NCBI GenBank assembly: GCA_018340375.1
Contig: JAFFJZ010000004.1
Span: 23,844,001 to 23,908,000 of the forward strand
Direction of reading: 5' to 3'
DNA from: Gonatopus flavifemur
Lineage: Eukaryota; Arthropoda; Insecta; Hymenoptera; Dryinidae
DNA: 64,000 nt
Within the stretch, counting starts at the first letter, position 1; each line of letters opens with the position of its first letter. The notes under the pieces were generated by a model. That model was given only the letters and a program-made list of their open reading frames with translations, did not search any database and had not been told where the DNA came from. Positions 36,556 to 47,800 of this stretch are shown in pieces. The position numbers were made by a program, and so were the translations under genes.

Positions 36556-36910
36556 ATTTTTAATGTACACAGCACGATTTACACCACGATTTTTACCGGA
36601 GCACTGATACACTCGTGAAAAAGCCAAACGCTAAGTATTGCTCGTTCTAACGTACTTTCTATGAATAGCTGTTTGCTCAGCTTTAAAATTTGCGTAGGAA
36701 AGATATCTGCAAGTCAAAATCAAAAGCTGGGAACTGATATGGGTCGGGATAATTCATGTAAAGGAAGAAAAAGACCCAGAACGCAAGCTTCTCCGCGCCC
36801 TCGAAAAACCACTAATTTCGCTTCACGACTCCGCTCGGAAAAACGACTTTTTGAACCACTTCCAAAAAAAAACGTGCAAAAAACAGTCACAAGGTGATAT
36901 TACCCCTTAA

Positions 36911-37032
36911 AATCACTCAAAGAACAGTCTCAAATTTCTTCAGAATTTTCTGAGCAATTTTGGATGTTGAAAATTTGAAAAATTTCATCAAAAATTTATG
37001 AAAAAATTCGAGAGTGTTCCTTGAGTGATTTG
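36911..37032. repeat. Short palindrome next to the TTAA transposon
   Basis: AAATCACTCAAAGAACA at the left and GTGTTCCTTGAGTGATTT at the right, centred on TTTGAAAAATTTCATC. It directly follows the right TTAA of the 4.6 kb element. Confidence 0.4.
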
Positions 37033-37223
37033 AAGACTTTTTTTATTCTCAAAAAGTTTTTCATTTCATCTATAGTTTTTGAAATAAAAAATTATGAAGT
37101 TATCCTTCAGAAATTTTGCTTCCATGAAAACTAACCTTTTAAAAACATATGTGCAGCGCCGCGGAACGTCGTGAAAACCTTTCCTTGAATACGTCCCAAG
37201 AACATTGCAAGAAGACATGAATA

Positions 37224-37720
37224 CCCGAAGAGAACATGAAGCTTCAGCGAACGTTCAGATCAGGTGTGTATAGATCGGACAGGAGGTTCATTAGAGCTGA
37301 CTTTTAGATTCACAAACCTTTGACAAAGGTTCTACGGACGTTGAAATTTCCGCCTCGAAATACGTCCAGGAAACATAGATGAAACGTTAGCTGAAGGTTC
37401 ATTGAAGGTTTGACGAAGCTTCGCAACAATATGTATACTTATATTAATTTCGATCAATTTATATGAAAAATGAATTAATTAATAAACACAAATTATTATA
37501 AATTGATCGAAGTATAGATATTTTTGTGAAGCTTCCTCAAACCTTCGATGAACGTTCCATTTATGTTTCCTGAAAGTATTTTGAGGCGGACATTTCAACG
37601 TTCGTAGTACTTTTGACAAACGTTTGTGAATCTAAAAGTTAGCTTTCATGAACCTTCGATCCGATCTATACAGATCTAATATGAACGTTCGTTGAAGCTT
37701 CATGTTCTCTTCGGGTAGCA
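37224..37720. mobile_element. CCCGAAGAGAACATGAAGC element, copy 1
   Basis: CCCGAAGAGAACATGAAGCT at the left and AGCTTCATGTTCTCTTCGGG at the right. ATGAATA lies on both sides (37217-37223, 37721-37727), and the uninterrupted arm at 39,140 has the single copy. Arms of about 230 bp are mirrored around AATTAATTAATAAACACAAA. Confidence 0.65.
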
Positions 37721-37870
37721 ATGAATAGAACTAAACAGGACATTTGCATGTTCCTGCGAAATACATGCGACGATTTTAGAACATCATGAGACGTTATTTG
37801 CACGTTCTCTGTGTAACCAAGCACGTTTTCGGAACGTCCAGAAAACCTCCCGGTGCTGTATGGGATACTA

Positions 37871-38883
37871 CCCGAAGAGAACATGAAGCTTCAGCGAACG
37901 TTCAGATTAGATCTGTATAGATCGGCTCGAATGTTTATGCAAGCTAACTTTTAGATTCATAAACGTTCGTCAAAGGTACTACGAACGTTGAGATGTCCAT
38001 CTCGAAATACGTTGAGGAAACATGGATGAAACGTTCGCTGAAGGTTCATCGAAGGTTTAACGAAGCCCCACAAAAATATCTATACTTATATTAATTTTGA
38101 TCAATTTATATGAAAAATAAATTGATTAACAAACATAAATTATTATGAATTAATCTAAGTATAGATATTTTTGTGGGGCTTCGTTAAACCTTCGATGAAC
38201 CTTCAGCGAACGTTCTATCTATGTTTCCTGAACATATTTCGAGGCGGACATTTCAACGTCCGTACAACCCTTGTCAAACGTTTGTGAATCTAAAAGTCAG
38301 CTGTAATGAACCTCCAGTCCGATCTATACACACCTGATCCCCTAACAGCACAATCCCGTACAGCACAACCACCGATCCTCCACCTAAGACTTCGGTGGAC
38401 TAGAGGTGGAGGATTGGTGGAGAAATGGGAGCCGTGGAAATAAGGGAGAAATAAGGGAGAGTCTCCGTTGAGGCAACGGAGAGGCGACGGAGAAATGTCC
38501 GCCCCCTGTATTTTCAGTAAAACTTGAATTCGTGAATTCATACATTCAGATTTGGTTACGTAAATGCACCAATAAGAATTATATCGAAAATACAGGGGGC
38601 GGACATTTCTCCGTCGCCTCTCCGTTGCCTCAACGGAGACTCTCCCTTATTTCTCCCTTATTTCCACGGCTCCCATTTCTCCACCAATCCTCCACCTCTG
38701 GTCCACCGAAGTCCTAGGTGGAGGATCGGTGGTTGTGCTGTACGGGATGTGTCTCTGGGACGTTTTCTGAACGTTCTGAAAACCTCTCCTACGTTCTATA
38801 AACCTTCCATAAACGTTCCAGTGGCACGTTGTGCTGTCTGGGTCTGAACGTTCGCTGAAGCTTCATGTTCTCTTCGGGTAGCA
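37871..38883. mobile_element. CCCGAAGAGAACATGAAGC element, copy 2, interrupted
   Basis: It has the same ends as copy 1 and the same AACGTTC-rich arms. The right half is interrupted by the 392-bp palindrome at 38,355-38,746 and by a CAGCAC-ended fragment near 38,750-38,832. Confidence 0.55.
38355..38746. mobile_element. 392-bp palindrome, CCCGTACAGCACAACC ends
   Basis: CCCGTACAGCACAACCACCG at the left and CGGTGGTTGTGCTGTACGGG at the right. The arms are about 170 bp and nearly perfect. The interior iterates CTCCGTTGCCTC and GGTGGAGGA words. It is related in ends and words to 46,914-47,032. Confidence 0.65.
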
Positions 38884-39240
38884 ATAAATAAAGTTGGCCG
38901 TGACATAAATATCACATGTAAATTACATACAATCAATGATTTCTCAGCTAGATATGCGAAATAGTATTTTTTGGAGCTATGTGAGTACTATTTTGTATAC
39001 CCATACAGCACCGGGAGGTTTTTTTGGACATTTCGAAAACGTGCTTGGTTACACAGAGAACGTGCAAATAACGTCTCATGATGTTCTGAAAACGTCGCAT
39101 GTATGTCGCAGGAACATGCAAATGTCCCGTTTAGTTCTATTCATGTCTTCTTGCAATGTTCTTGGGACGTATTCAAGGAAAGGTTTTCACAACGTTCCGC
39201 AGCGCTGCACGTATGTTTTTAAAAGGTTAGTTTTCATGGA

Positions 39241-39834
39241 AGCACGTTCAGAAAAAACGCGGAAAGAACGTCCCGTAGTATATGAAAAGAACGTGCTCAG
39301 TACGTATTCATGTGTATCAGAAGCGAAGGTACTCTAAACATTTGGAAAATATCATTGAACTCTATACATACTGGAATGCGTGCTCCCTAGATTTAAGCGA
39401 TCAGACTGGTATAGTTTGTTGCATGACCAAGAAAGAATAAGACGCCCCCAACATATTTCCTTTCTCTCTTTAAAATACATATATTGAAAGCAGATACCAT
39501 CTCCCAACATACTTTTCTCTCCCTCTGACCGGCCGATACTATAGAAAAAGTGGAGCTTGCTCATTCCAGTATAATATTGAGTTCAGTGGAAAATATGTGC
39601 CTTGGGCACCAACACACGAGGAACCAAGATTATGTTTGTAGAACATCCAAAGAACTTTCTGTGCTCTCTGGGTAATTAGCTGAGAAATCATCTATTGTAT
39701 GTAGTTTACATGTGATATTTATATTACGGCCAACTCTATTTATTCACTTGGAGAAGATCTCGTTCAGATGATATTTGAAAGTCTTCTGAAAATGCAATTC
39801 AGAAGATATCTTATAGGTGGCCTTAGACGACAAG
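39241..39834. other. Intergenic stretch, word-type repeat fragments
   Basis: CTTTCTGTGCTCTCTGGGTA at 39,656 looks like a decayed AGCAC terminus. AATCATCTATTGTATGTAG at 39,688 is an inverse copy of 38,925-38,943. Otherwise nothing recognisable. Confidence 0.3.
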
Positions 39835-39893
39835 TTGAGTAGTAGTAGTAATTGACTTTATTGCTCTTTTAGCAATACATAAATATACCGACA
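39835..39893 (-). repeat. Possible LINE 3' tail, second copy
   Basis: On the - strand it reads GTATTGCTAAAAGAGCAATAAAGTCAATT followed by (ACT)n, as at 15,040-15,096. No coding part is attached. Confidence 0.35.
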
Positions 39894-39916
39894 AGTTGAA
39901 GTCCTCTTGAGGTTAA

Positions 39917-40014
39917 CGGGATACTAGCGATGGTAACAAACCTCTCTCTCTCTCTATCGTATAGGCGTGTCCTTTTCTATCCAACGTGCTCTGTTGGTAA
40001 GCGCTAGTAACCCG
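39917..40014. mobile_element. TTAA MITE, 98 bp
   Basis: TTAA at 39913-39916 and 40015-40018. The ends are CGGGATACTAGCGATGG and, inverted, CGGGTTACTAGCGCTTA. Its right TTAA is shared with the next MITE. Confidence 0.7.
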
Positions 40015-40018
40015 TTAA

Positions 40019-40102
40019 GGGGATACCAGCGATCCTCGCAGATGCAACCCGCCATACAAGTGTACCGGCTGAGTGAACATTTTCTCGGCAAGAATACTCT
40101 GA
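40019..40102. mobile_element. Truncated GGGGATACCAGCG MITE
   Basis: GGGGATACCAGCGATCC, the word GTGTACCGGCTGAGTGAACA and CGGCAAGAATACTCTG match the first 85 bp of the 15,989 copy. It is cut where the next element begins. Confidence 0.65.
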
Positions 40103-40308
40103 CAGAGATGAATAGCAGAGATTGCTAACGCAATGTTAAAATCATCATCCGTATCACCTTTTCTTCTTTTGAAGAATAATATATGATTGGTCGAATTTTT
40201 CTCCTAAGCCAACCAGCATGAAGAGATGAACGGAAAACGTGATACTGCCAATCATAAATTGGACTATGGTTTTCATATCTCGTTAGCAACCTCTCCAACT
40301 CATCTCTG
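40103..40308. mobile_element. CAGAGATGAATAGC palindromic MITE, copy 1
   Basis: The ends are CAGAGATGAATAGCAGAGAT and, inverted, CAGAGATGAGTTGGAGAGGT. GATTGCTAACG is mirrored by CGTTAGCAA. It is the same family as 45,565-45,768. The flanks do not match, so one side was lost. Confidence 0.6.
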
Positions 40309-40324
40309 TATATATCAATCAATA

Positions 40325-40575
40325 ACGAGTGATTGGTCAATTTTCGATCATTCTCAAACCAAAATAATTGTCCAACAATTGCCAAATTATGGGTCACATT
40401 ATTTCACAGTTGATGGCAGCACCTATGCCCATGCCATTGATTAAAGATTGCCCTGCAATTGGGAAATCCAATGGTCCACTGAAATTGATCAATTATTGGT
40501 CGCCAATGTGGGCACAAACATGGACAATCATTGATTCATCCCACCCAATCTCATTGGGTAATAATTGATCAGTTA
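40325..40575. repeat. Array of TTGGTCAAT/CCAAT words
   Basis: Variants of GATTGGTCAATTTT, CCAATTTTGATCA and ATTGCCCAAT recur in both orientations with no fixed spacing, as in the 18.9 kb array but with a different word. Confidence 0.4.
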
Positions 40576-40593
40576 GTCATTAGCTTTGGTTAA

Positions 40594-40802
40594 CTGGACA
40601 GATTCGAGGCATAAATCGTTCCTTCCCCCTCCATCGAGACACTCTCCTCCCCCCCACCATGTGCACCAAGCCAAGTGAGCGAGAGAAAAAGTAATTCACT
40701 TTCTCCCTCGTTCGCCCGGCTTGATTCGCAAGGGCGGGGGAAAGGAGAGTGGCTCGATAGAGGGGGAAGGAACGGTGTATGCCTCGAATCTGGCAGCATT
40801 GT
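40594..40802. mobile_element. hAT MITE of the CAG(T)GCTGCCAGATTCG family, left end damaged
   Basis: AGATTCGAGGCATAAATCGT at the left and ACGGTGTATGCCTCGAATCT then GGCAGCATTG at the right. The interior carries CTCCATCGAG/CTCGATAGAG and (TCTC)n. It is related to 46,114, 57,183 and 58,535. Confidence 0.55.
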
Positions 40803-40805
40803 TCA

Positions 40806-41528
40806 CAGGGATGGGTTCTGTGCGCGTGCGACAAGTAATATGCGTTAACGCAGAGAATGCAGAAAATGCATAAAACAAAGTAAAATTAATTCCGACCTGA
40901 AATTCAAAATTCAGAATATATGAAATAGATATTTATGAGTGTTGAAATGGTAAACAATTCATAGTTTTAAAATTATAACACAACTTGACCATGAAAAAAA
41001 ATTATGCAGAAAACCCTCTTTGGTTATCTGCATTATCTGCATGAGTTTTATGCGCACATTATTCCTTGCATAATACGGTAGGTTTTATGCAAGGAATATT
41101 AGCTAAGTTCGTTTACCGATGTCCCAAGTTGCCCCAACTCGCTCCAAGTATTTTGGATTCGCTACTTCCAGTTTAAGCAACGAAATGATTGGTTTGGTAC
41201 TAGTTGGAGCAACTCAGAGCACGTAGAACGAACGAACCTATTGTGCGCATAAAACTCATGCAGATAATGCAGATAACTAAAGGGGGTTTTCTGCATCATA
41301 TTTTTTCATGGTCAAGTTGAGTTATAATTTTCAAATTATGAATTGTTTACCATTTCGACATTCATAAATATCTATTTCATATATTTTGAATTTTGAATTT
41401 CAAGTCGGAATTAATTGTACAATGTTTTATGCATTTTCTGTATTTTCTGCGTATTCTACATGTTTTTTGCATAATCTGCGCATAGTTAACGCATATTACT
41501 TATCGTACGCGCACAGAACCCATCCCTG
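40806..41528. mobile_element. 723-bp palindromic element, CAGGGATGGGTTCTG ends
   Basis: CAGGGATGGGTTCTGTGCGC and its inverse at the right. The arms of about 270 bp iterate TGCATAAAATGCAGAAA words. GTTCA occurs on both sides. A unique centre lies at about 41,100-41,230. It has the same terminal hexamer as the hAT element at 34,877. Confidence 0.6.
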
Positions 41529-41853
41529 TTCATGATGCCGCTGCCAGATCTGTGTTGCCAGAAACAAAGGAACAAGAGCGCCGAGACCGGAATACATTGG
41601 TCATTTCGATCAACGAAAGTATTTGATTGGATGTAGGCCGTTGGATCTCAAAATTCCTGGCATCAGTGCTGCCAGTGGGGCGGTGATGTGAATCAGGGTA
41701 CACAACATATATACCTGTATGTACCCATATATACCTACTACACCCACCAATGGCTACAATGTGTAAATTGTTGAAAACAAATTGATGTCAATAAAGATAG
41801 ATTAATAAAATAAGCAATTCGTGACTTATTCAGACTGAATAACAATTGAAGAA

Positions 41854-41891
41854 ATGGAAGTGATTCACCAATTTGAACCAATCGATGAAAG
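41854..41891 (+). CDS. Usf: Usf exon 1 (MEVIHQFEPIDE)
   Basis: Twelve codons plus two bases, with donor AAAG|GTACGT. The start is chosen because an in-frame TGA lies 15 bp upstream and GAAGAAATGG is a fair initiation context. The untranslated leader probably begins within 41,760-41,850. The upstream stretch 41,529-41,850 shows no clear promoter motif. Confidence 0.75.
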
Positions 41892-44800
41892 GTACGTATT
41901 GAAATTAATCAATTATATATTTTCCAAAGCAAAAGTTTCCAATGTTTGTATTTATTCCCTCTGTTTATTAAGAACGTAGTAGTTCGAAAATATGAAAAGT
42001 ATTTCATGGATATACATAAAAAATTTCCATTCGTTTTAAATGTTGTATGAAGTCACCTGAAATATATTTTTACACATGAAAACGTTCAATGGATATTCAC
42101 AGAACATTTCAAATATCTTTGTGTTATGTGAGAAGGCACAAGTTATTAGTCAATAACAAACAAATATTAATCAACACTTCATGAAAGTAAATCCATTTAA
42201 TGTTCCCGAAGTTTGAATCGTTTACAGAAACGAAAGAAAAAACTGATAAATTATTGGTGTTTATCTTTTCGAATCAACTCCTTGCAGCTGAAAATATCAT
42301 TTACAAAATAATATGCAGTATACTGCGAGAATTGGAATATTTAACAGTTGAGTATTTCGTTATTCGATTACCAATTCGTTTTAATAAACGATTCAAACTT
42401 CAGCAACATATTAAAGTGAACAAACTGAAATATTTACCAAAATTGGTTGTCTTTACGAAATACAAGTGGCATAATACTAGCTCAGTGATTTATTCTAAAC
42501 CATCCAAAGATATTTGAATAAAACCATACATATTACATCCATGATAATTTGATATAACTGTGTGTATTTTGTACAAGTGATATGCACAAAAACATATATG
42601 ATTCATACATAGAATCAGTTTACTATTTTACATTGATTGTTTCTCATGTCATCATATAACTCACAATGTTTGGAATATATTTTTTTTCAAGATGAGTTTG
42701 ATATACTTTTATATATATTAAATAATGCATTTCAAAATGTTTTCTAAACTGTTTCAATCTTCTTACTGAAAGTTCATTTTCTTACTTTCATAGTGCGGAA
42801 GAAAGCAGAGAAGGACAAATGAAAGTAATTCTAGAAGATGCAGAAGTTGTAGAGTGCGAAGGAGACGCAGAAGGAGTGTCCGAAGAAGAAGACGTTCAAT
42901 ATCATTTATGTGAGATTGCTGACACCAATGACAAAACTGTTGCCTATCGTGTAGTTAGAGTTGGTAACGATTGTGAAAATCATTCTATATCAGCATCAAC
43001 CATCGATCCTGCAACAGTACAAGTTTTAACATCACATTTGAATGATCAATTTTATGTATTGAGTGATGGAAGTAGTATTCTTCCCACTGAAACTCAAAAG
43101 TCTGAAATACCAAGAGTCGCGAGATTTCAAATGGAAACAACACATGAATCTAATCCTGGAGTCAAAAAGGTTTGTTGTATGTAATATGTTCTTGAAATTT
43201 CAATCATTTATAGAAACCAAACAAGGATTTGAATTCACAAAATCTGATATATCATTTTCATTCATCTTCTCAAATTATTGTTCGTGTCACTATCATACGA
43301 CAGTGCATGTAGCTACTGATGAGAAAAATTATTCTGAATCTAATGACTCGTGATGTAAAACAGAAACAGTGATATAGGCTGATTGTGTGCTTGTGCTTAT
43401 GTTAGGTTGATTTTAAATCAGTACACTGAGAGAAAAAAATAGTAAATTCATAGTAATGCACGCAGAGAAAAGTTTCCTAAAAAATTACCACACTTCGCAG
43501 TGAAGTAGAGACAAAATTAGATTGTCGGATTATCTATCATATATTGTCATTAGAATTACTGTAATTTCGAGTGAAGAGTGATGGAATTCTGTTATTTATT
43601 GACAGAGAGTATAGTAACTTTAATGACAAAACATAATACATAACCTCACCAGCTGATTCAATTCAAAGTCTTCAAGGAACATAAGAGGTTTCTACTCAGA
43701 ACACGCTCCGAGGTTGGACCAATTCCTACTACTGGAGCCCATACTTTTTTTAAGAGGCATATTTCGATGTTTTTCACATTATTGTGTTTCAAACAATTAT
43801 ATTCAGTGTGAAGAGTTGAAGTGAACTATGGATTGTGATTTCAACTCACTGAAGTAAGGGGTAGGGGACGAATTCGCCGGAAAAACATTTCACCAAATTG
43901 ACAAGAATTGACATGAAAATATACATAGACATTCCATCGAGTTGACAATTGCTAGTCATTTCTAGTGATTACTGAAAAGCGACTAGCGATTTTAAAATTA
44001 TGTTTATTTGACGGAACGTTAGTTCAGCGAATTCAGCCTCTACCCAATTAATCGGCGCCCTGATTAATCGATTGACCGACTGATTAGTGGCTTCCCAGCC
44101 AACAAGATGAAGACAGTGCTTCCAGCACTGATGGAAGCGACTTAGTAGTATTGTACTAGGAGCACCTGTTGGTAGCGCTCCCTGATAATGCTGGTAGCGC
44201 TGAGGTAGTGCCACGTTATAAATTGAATCATATATATGCTATGGTGCATTGAGAGAAAAAGCATGTTCTAAATGCAAGGGAGCCCTTCACGCTTCTAACG
44301 CTGTTGTTATAACGTGCTTTTAACGCATGTCAGAATGCTTAGAAGGCATCGGGCTCATACTCAAAAAGCATGGGCTCGTGCGTTTAGCGCACGTTATAAC
44401 AAATGCGTTAGAAGTGTGAAGTGCTCCCTTGCATTTAGAGCATTCTTTTTCTTTCGGTGTAGCATGCAGTCTCAAGGCAATGGAAAAGCTACTCGGTTGC
44501 TACCGCTAGCGCTATTAGTAGCGAAAACGTGAATTTGGACGCACTTTGCTGACTGAGTTCTGATGATTATCTGTTTTTGATTGATCCATCAATTAAATAA
44601 CGATCAATTGGAATAAAAAAAACTGCCAATTGGCACACGGCTTCTTTGTTCCTAATCAACCAATTAAGATGAAACTTTTGAAAATATCGTCAAACGATAC
44701 TGATTGCTAAAAGCTCTTTTTCCACATTCCTTAACCGATTGTGATGAAACTTATATGGGACCACTATGGGATCAGCACTGAACCGTGCTGTGAATTTGAT

Positions 44801-47800
44801 TGCAATCGGATAACAGGAAGTGAAAACATGCCCAGTCCCCAAATCACAATTTTTGATAATAACATGTTTTCTTTCTGTCTCCCGTTTTCTTGTTAAGATC
44901 AGGTTGCAACTTAAGGCCTGAGCACACAAACGCATAATTATAAAACATAACGCATAAGAGTTTATGCAGCCAATCTTAGTACGAGCATAACACCTTATGC
45001 GCTATGCTTTATGGTTATGCGTTTGTGTGCTCAGGCCCTTATATGGAACCACTATCGGCACCGCATCAAGGAGTATCAGGAGGGAACATAGCGGTGGTTG
45101 AGACGGAACGGAAACTCACACCCCAAGATCAACTTTCTGATGGGTCCAATCAATGAGAGCCCAATTCTAAAAATAATAAGTGGATTATACTTTTGGAAAC
45201 AGAACTTCCGTTGGTTGGAGCCATAAGAAAGTTGGTCTTGAGGGTGTGAGTTTTCGTTTCAATAATTTCTACCCCTTCCACCGTTATGTTTCCTCCTGAT
45301 GCTCCTTGCACCACATAGAACTGTGGTGAAAATTTTATTACGATCGGATGCTTTGACTATATAAGTCAGTGATGCCAGGAAATACGGTGTGGACCTAAAA
45401 ATCAGCCCCTCTACCGTGCGCACGATAAAACTTTCGTATACATGTGAGTCACACATATACGAACGTGTCATTGTGTGAACAATGGAGGGGTTGATTTTTC
45501 GGTCCGCACCGTTTTTCCTGGCATCACTGATATAAGTATGGACTGCTAGTTGCTAACTTCAGACAGAGATGAATAGCAGAGATTGCTAACGCAATGTTGA
45601 TATCATGGTCCGTATCACGTTTTTTTCTTTTGAAGAAAAATATATGATTGGTTGAATTTTTCTTCTAAGCCAACCAGCGTGAAGAGATAAACGGAAACGT
45701 AATACTGCCAATCAGAAACTGGACTATGGTTTTCATATCTCGTTAGCAATCTCTTCAACTCATCTTTGCTTCAGACCAGACCCCTCCGACTCATGCATTT
45801 TCCCCTAGAAATCCTGTTCACGTATTGACCAAGAAATCCCCAAGAAATCCAGATGGCGATTTCATCTAGTGGACCGAATCATAACCGCAAAATATCAACG
45901 TTGCGAAGTTTGGTTCCTTGTAGGTTAAAAATTTATAAATGCATTAGTATGATCTGTAATTATTGGTCATTTTCTCACTATTCATCTTGAATTTTCGCGA
46001 TAAATGATTCATTCTACAGAATCGATAGCCCCACTGACACGCGGAGCCCTCTACAACTTTCTGATCAGTATATGAACAAAAGTTCTAGACAGTCGGAGGG
46101 GTCTGCTTCAGACCAGTGATGCCAGATTCGAGACCAAGACCGTTTTTACTCACCCCATTGACCGCTTCCCCTCCCTCCCCCCATGCGGAATAAATCAGGG
46201 GCGACAGGGAAACAGTGACTATCATTCTCTCGCTCGCCCAACTTATTCTACATGGTGGGAGAAAGGGGAAACGGTCGATGGAGAGGGTAAAAGCGGTCTC
46301 GGTCTCGAATCTGGCATCACTGCTTCACACCTGTAGCCAATATTGAACTGCGCTAGCAGCGCCTCTACTAACCACAAACTAAAATTGTCCAATCAGCTGT
46401 TCATTGTTGTGTTGAAATACAATCTAACCTGTAAGTTGTAAACAGATAAAATAGTTCTTACTGAAATCTTCTAATTTTAATGAAACAAAGAAATGGTGGT
46501 GTTTTGTTTTGTGCGAGGGTGTAATCATACCCGATATAAATATAAAAATTAAGAAAATCAATCGCCTGTACCATTGTATACGTGAGTCGAATGTTTTAGT
46601 ATAAAATTGTCGATACATATTCCCTCAGCAGTTTATGTGAAAAGACTTGGAATATTATGCAAGGAGTATAAGGAACAAGTCTATATCAGATAATTAAAAA
46701 AGATGAATTGCAACCTCTAATCTTTCTCGCATCATTGGATTTTTTTACGATTATTCAATGCATATTTTGAATTCCCGCGTTTTTGGTTATTGGGGCGGAG
46801 CTTAAATATCGAAAAATATCGTTCAATGTTGGATACACGTTTCTCATAGCGTTTATATGGGGAAAGTGGGGGTACTAGTAGTCCATACTTATATAGTCAA
46901 AGATCGGATGATACCCTAACAGCACACCCACCGATATCTCCGTTGCCTCCACGTAGACTCCACGGAGTAAGACCTTATCCACGTGGAGACCACGGAGATG
47001 CGACGGAGACATCGGTGGGTGTGTTGTACGGGTAGGAACCGAAGATATCCGCATCCCTGTTGGAAAAACCCAGCATGGCCCAACAAGCAACCAACTTGGT
47101 TCAGTTGGACAGACTTGGCATCAGCTGGTGCCAGTTACAGATCATGATGGTTGGCCCAACAGCCAATATGGGACTAACTTGGTTCCAACCGGTGTCCAGA
47201 TGATTCGAGCTTATTCCAATTGAGGTGCCAGGAAGAAAAACTGGCTTAGCGCTCGGAACGCATCACATATTTATTTCAAACGGCCCCGTCGGAGGTCGGA
47301 AAAAAAAGTCCGAATTTTGAAAATTAAAAAATACTAGGTCATAGAGCTTGGTAAAACATGGTCAGTGTCCCTTCACCATTTTTTTCTAGGATGAATAGTT
47401 TTCGAGAAAAAAAATAAAAACTTCACATTTTTTCATACCAAAAATCAATGCTTTCCAACATTAAACTCGTTGGATCTCATTCATTTTTCGGCGAATCGGA
47501 ATAACACTTACAGATTCTAATTTGTGAGACTTCACCGAAGACGACAATGTCGAAAAGATTTGTGAAAATTGATAATAAATTAATTAATTTTTTATTCGAA
47601 GTAAAAATCACGTGTTTTATGTTTTGCATTAAAAACGTGTCGGGGGAAGTATGAGCTACAAAAAACTTCCAGCGACAAAATTGTTCGCTAAGTTATGGAC
47701 AAACTTTTTGGAAAGTTCCCTGTATTTTGTAAACTAATAATCTAATCGATCTGGAACTTTCCAAAAAGTTTGTCCATAACTTAGCGAACAATTTTGTCGC

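Larger units (their letters stand above)
32321..36906 (-). mobile_element. 4.6 kb TTAA-flanked DNA transposon with Mutator-like/Kolobok-like transposase remnant
   Basis: TTAA at 32317-32320 and 36907-36910 flank inverted ends GGGGTAATATCACCTTGT. It carries one broken transposase gene on the - strand (32,821-34,868). A hAT element (34,877-36,555) is inserted just upstream of the gene remnant, and two small TTAA MITEs sit in its coding region. Pfam labels this transposase family Mutator-like, but true Mutator elements make 8-9 bp duplications. Kolobok is the known superfamily that uses TTAA besides piggyBac, so I favour Kolobok by inference. Confidence 0.65.
37125..39245. repeat. Composite palindrome of AACGTTC/AACGTG words
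   Basis: The left arm (37,125-37,223 plus 37,721-37,865) and the right arm (38,997-39,240) are inverse copies, for example GAATACGTCCCAAGAACATTGC against GCAATGTTCTTGGGACGTATTC. Each arm has a CCCATACAGCACCGGGAGG terminus at its inner edge. Iterated words are GAACGTTC, GAAAACGT and GAACGTGC. Three insertions (37,224; 37,871; 38,355) lie inside. Confidence 0.5.
44640..46440. repeat. Host repeat carrying a stack of six MITEs
   Basis: With the six insertions removed the host reads GATGAAACTTATATGGGACC, CGATCGGATAACAGG and similar phrases, in repeating units. A related copy is at 48,880-49,480. The host repeat class is unknown. Insertions are listed separately. Confidence 0.45.

Noticed and set aside
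9220..40014. Assigning all TTAA elements to piggyBac
   Set aside because: TTAA is also the target of Kolobok and Sola3. Only those with TTAACCC ends look piggyBac-like; GGGG-ended ones fit the Kolobok-like transposon better.
42200..42517. 105-codon frame in Usf intron 1
   Set aside because: Lies on a palindrome related to non-coding repeats at 20.4 and 43.2 kb; no splice support in frame with Usf.
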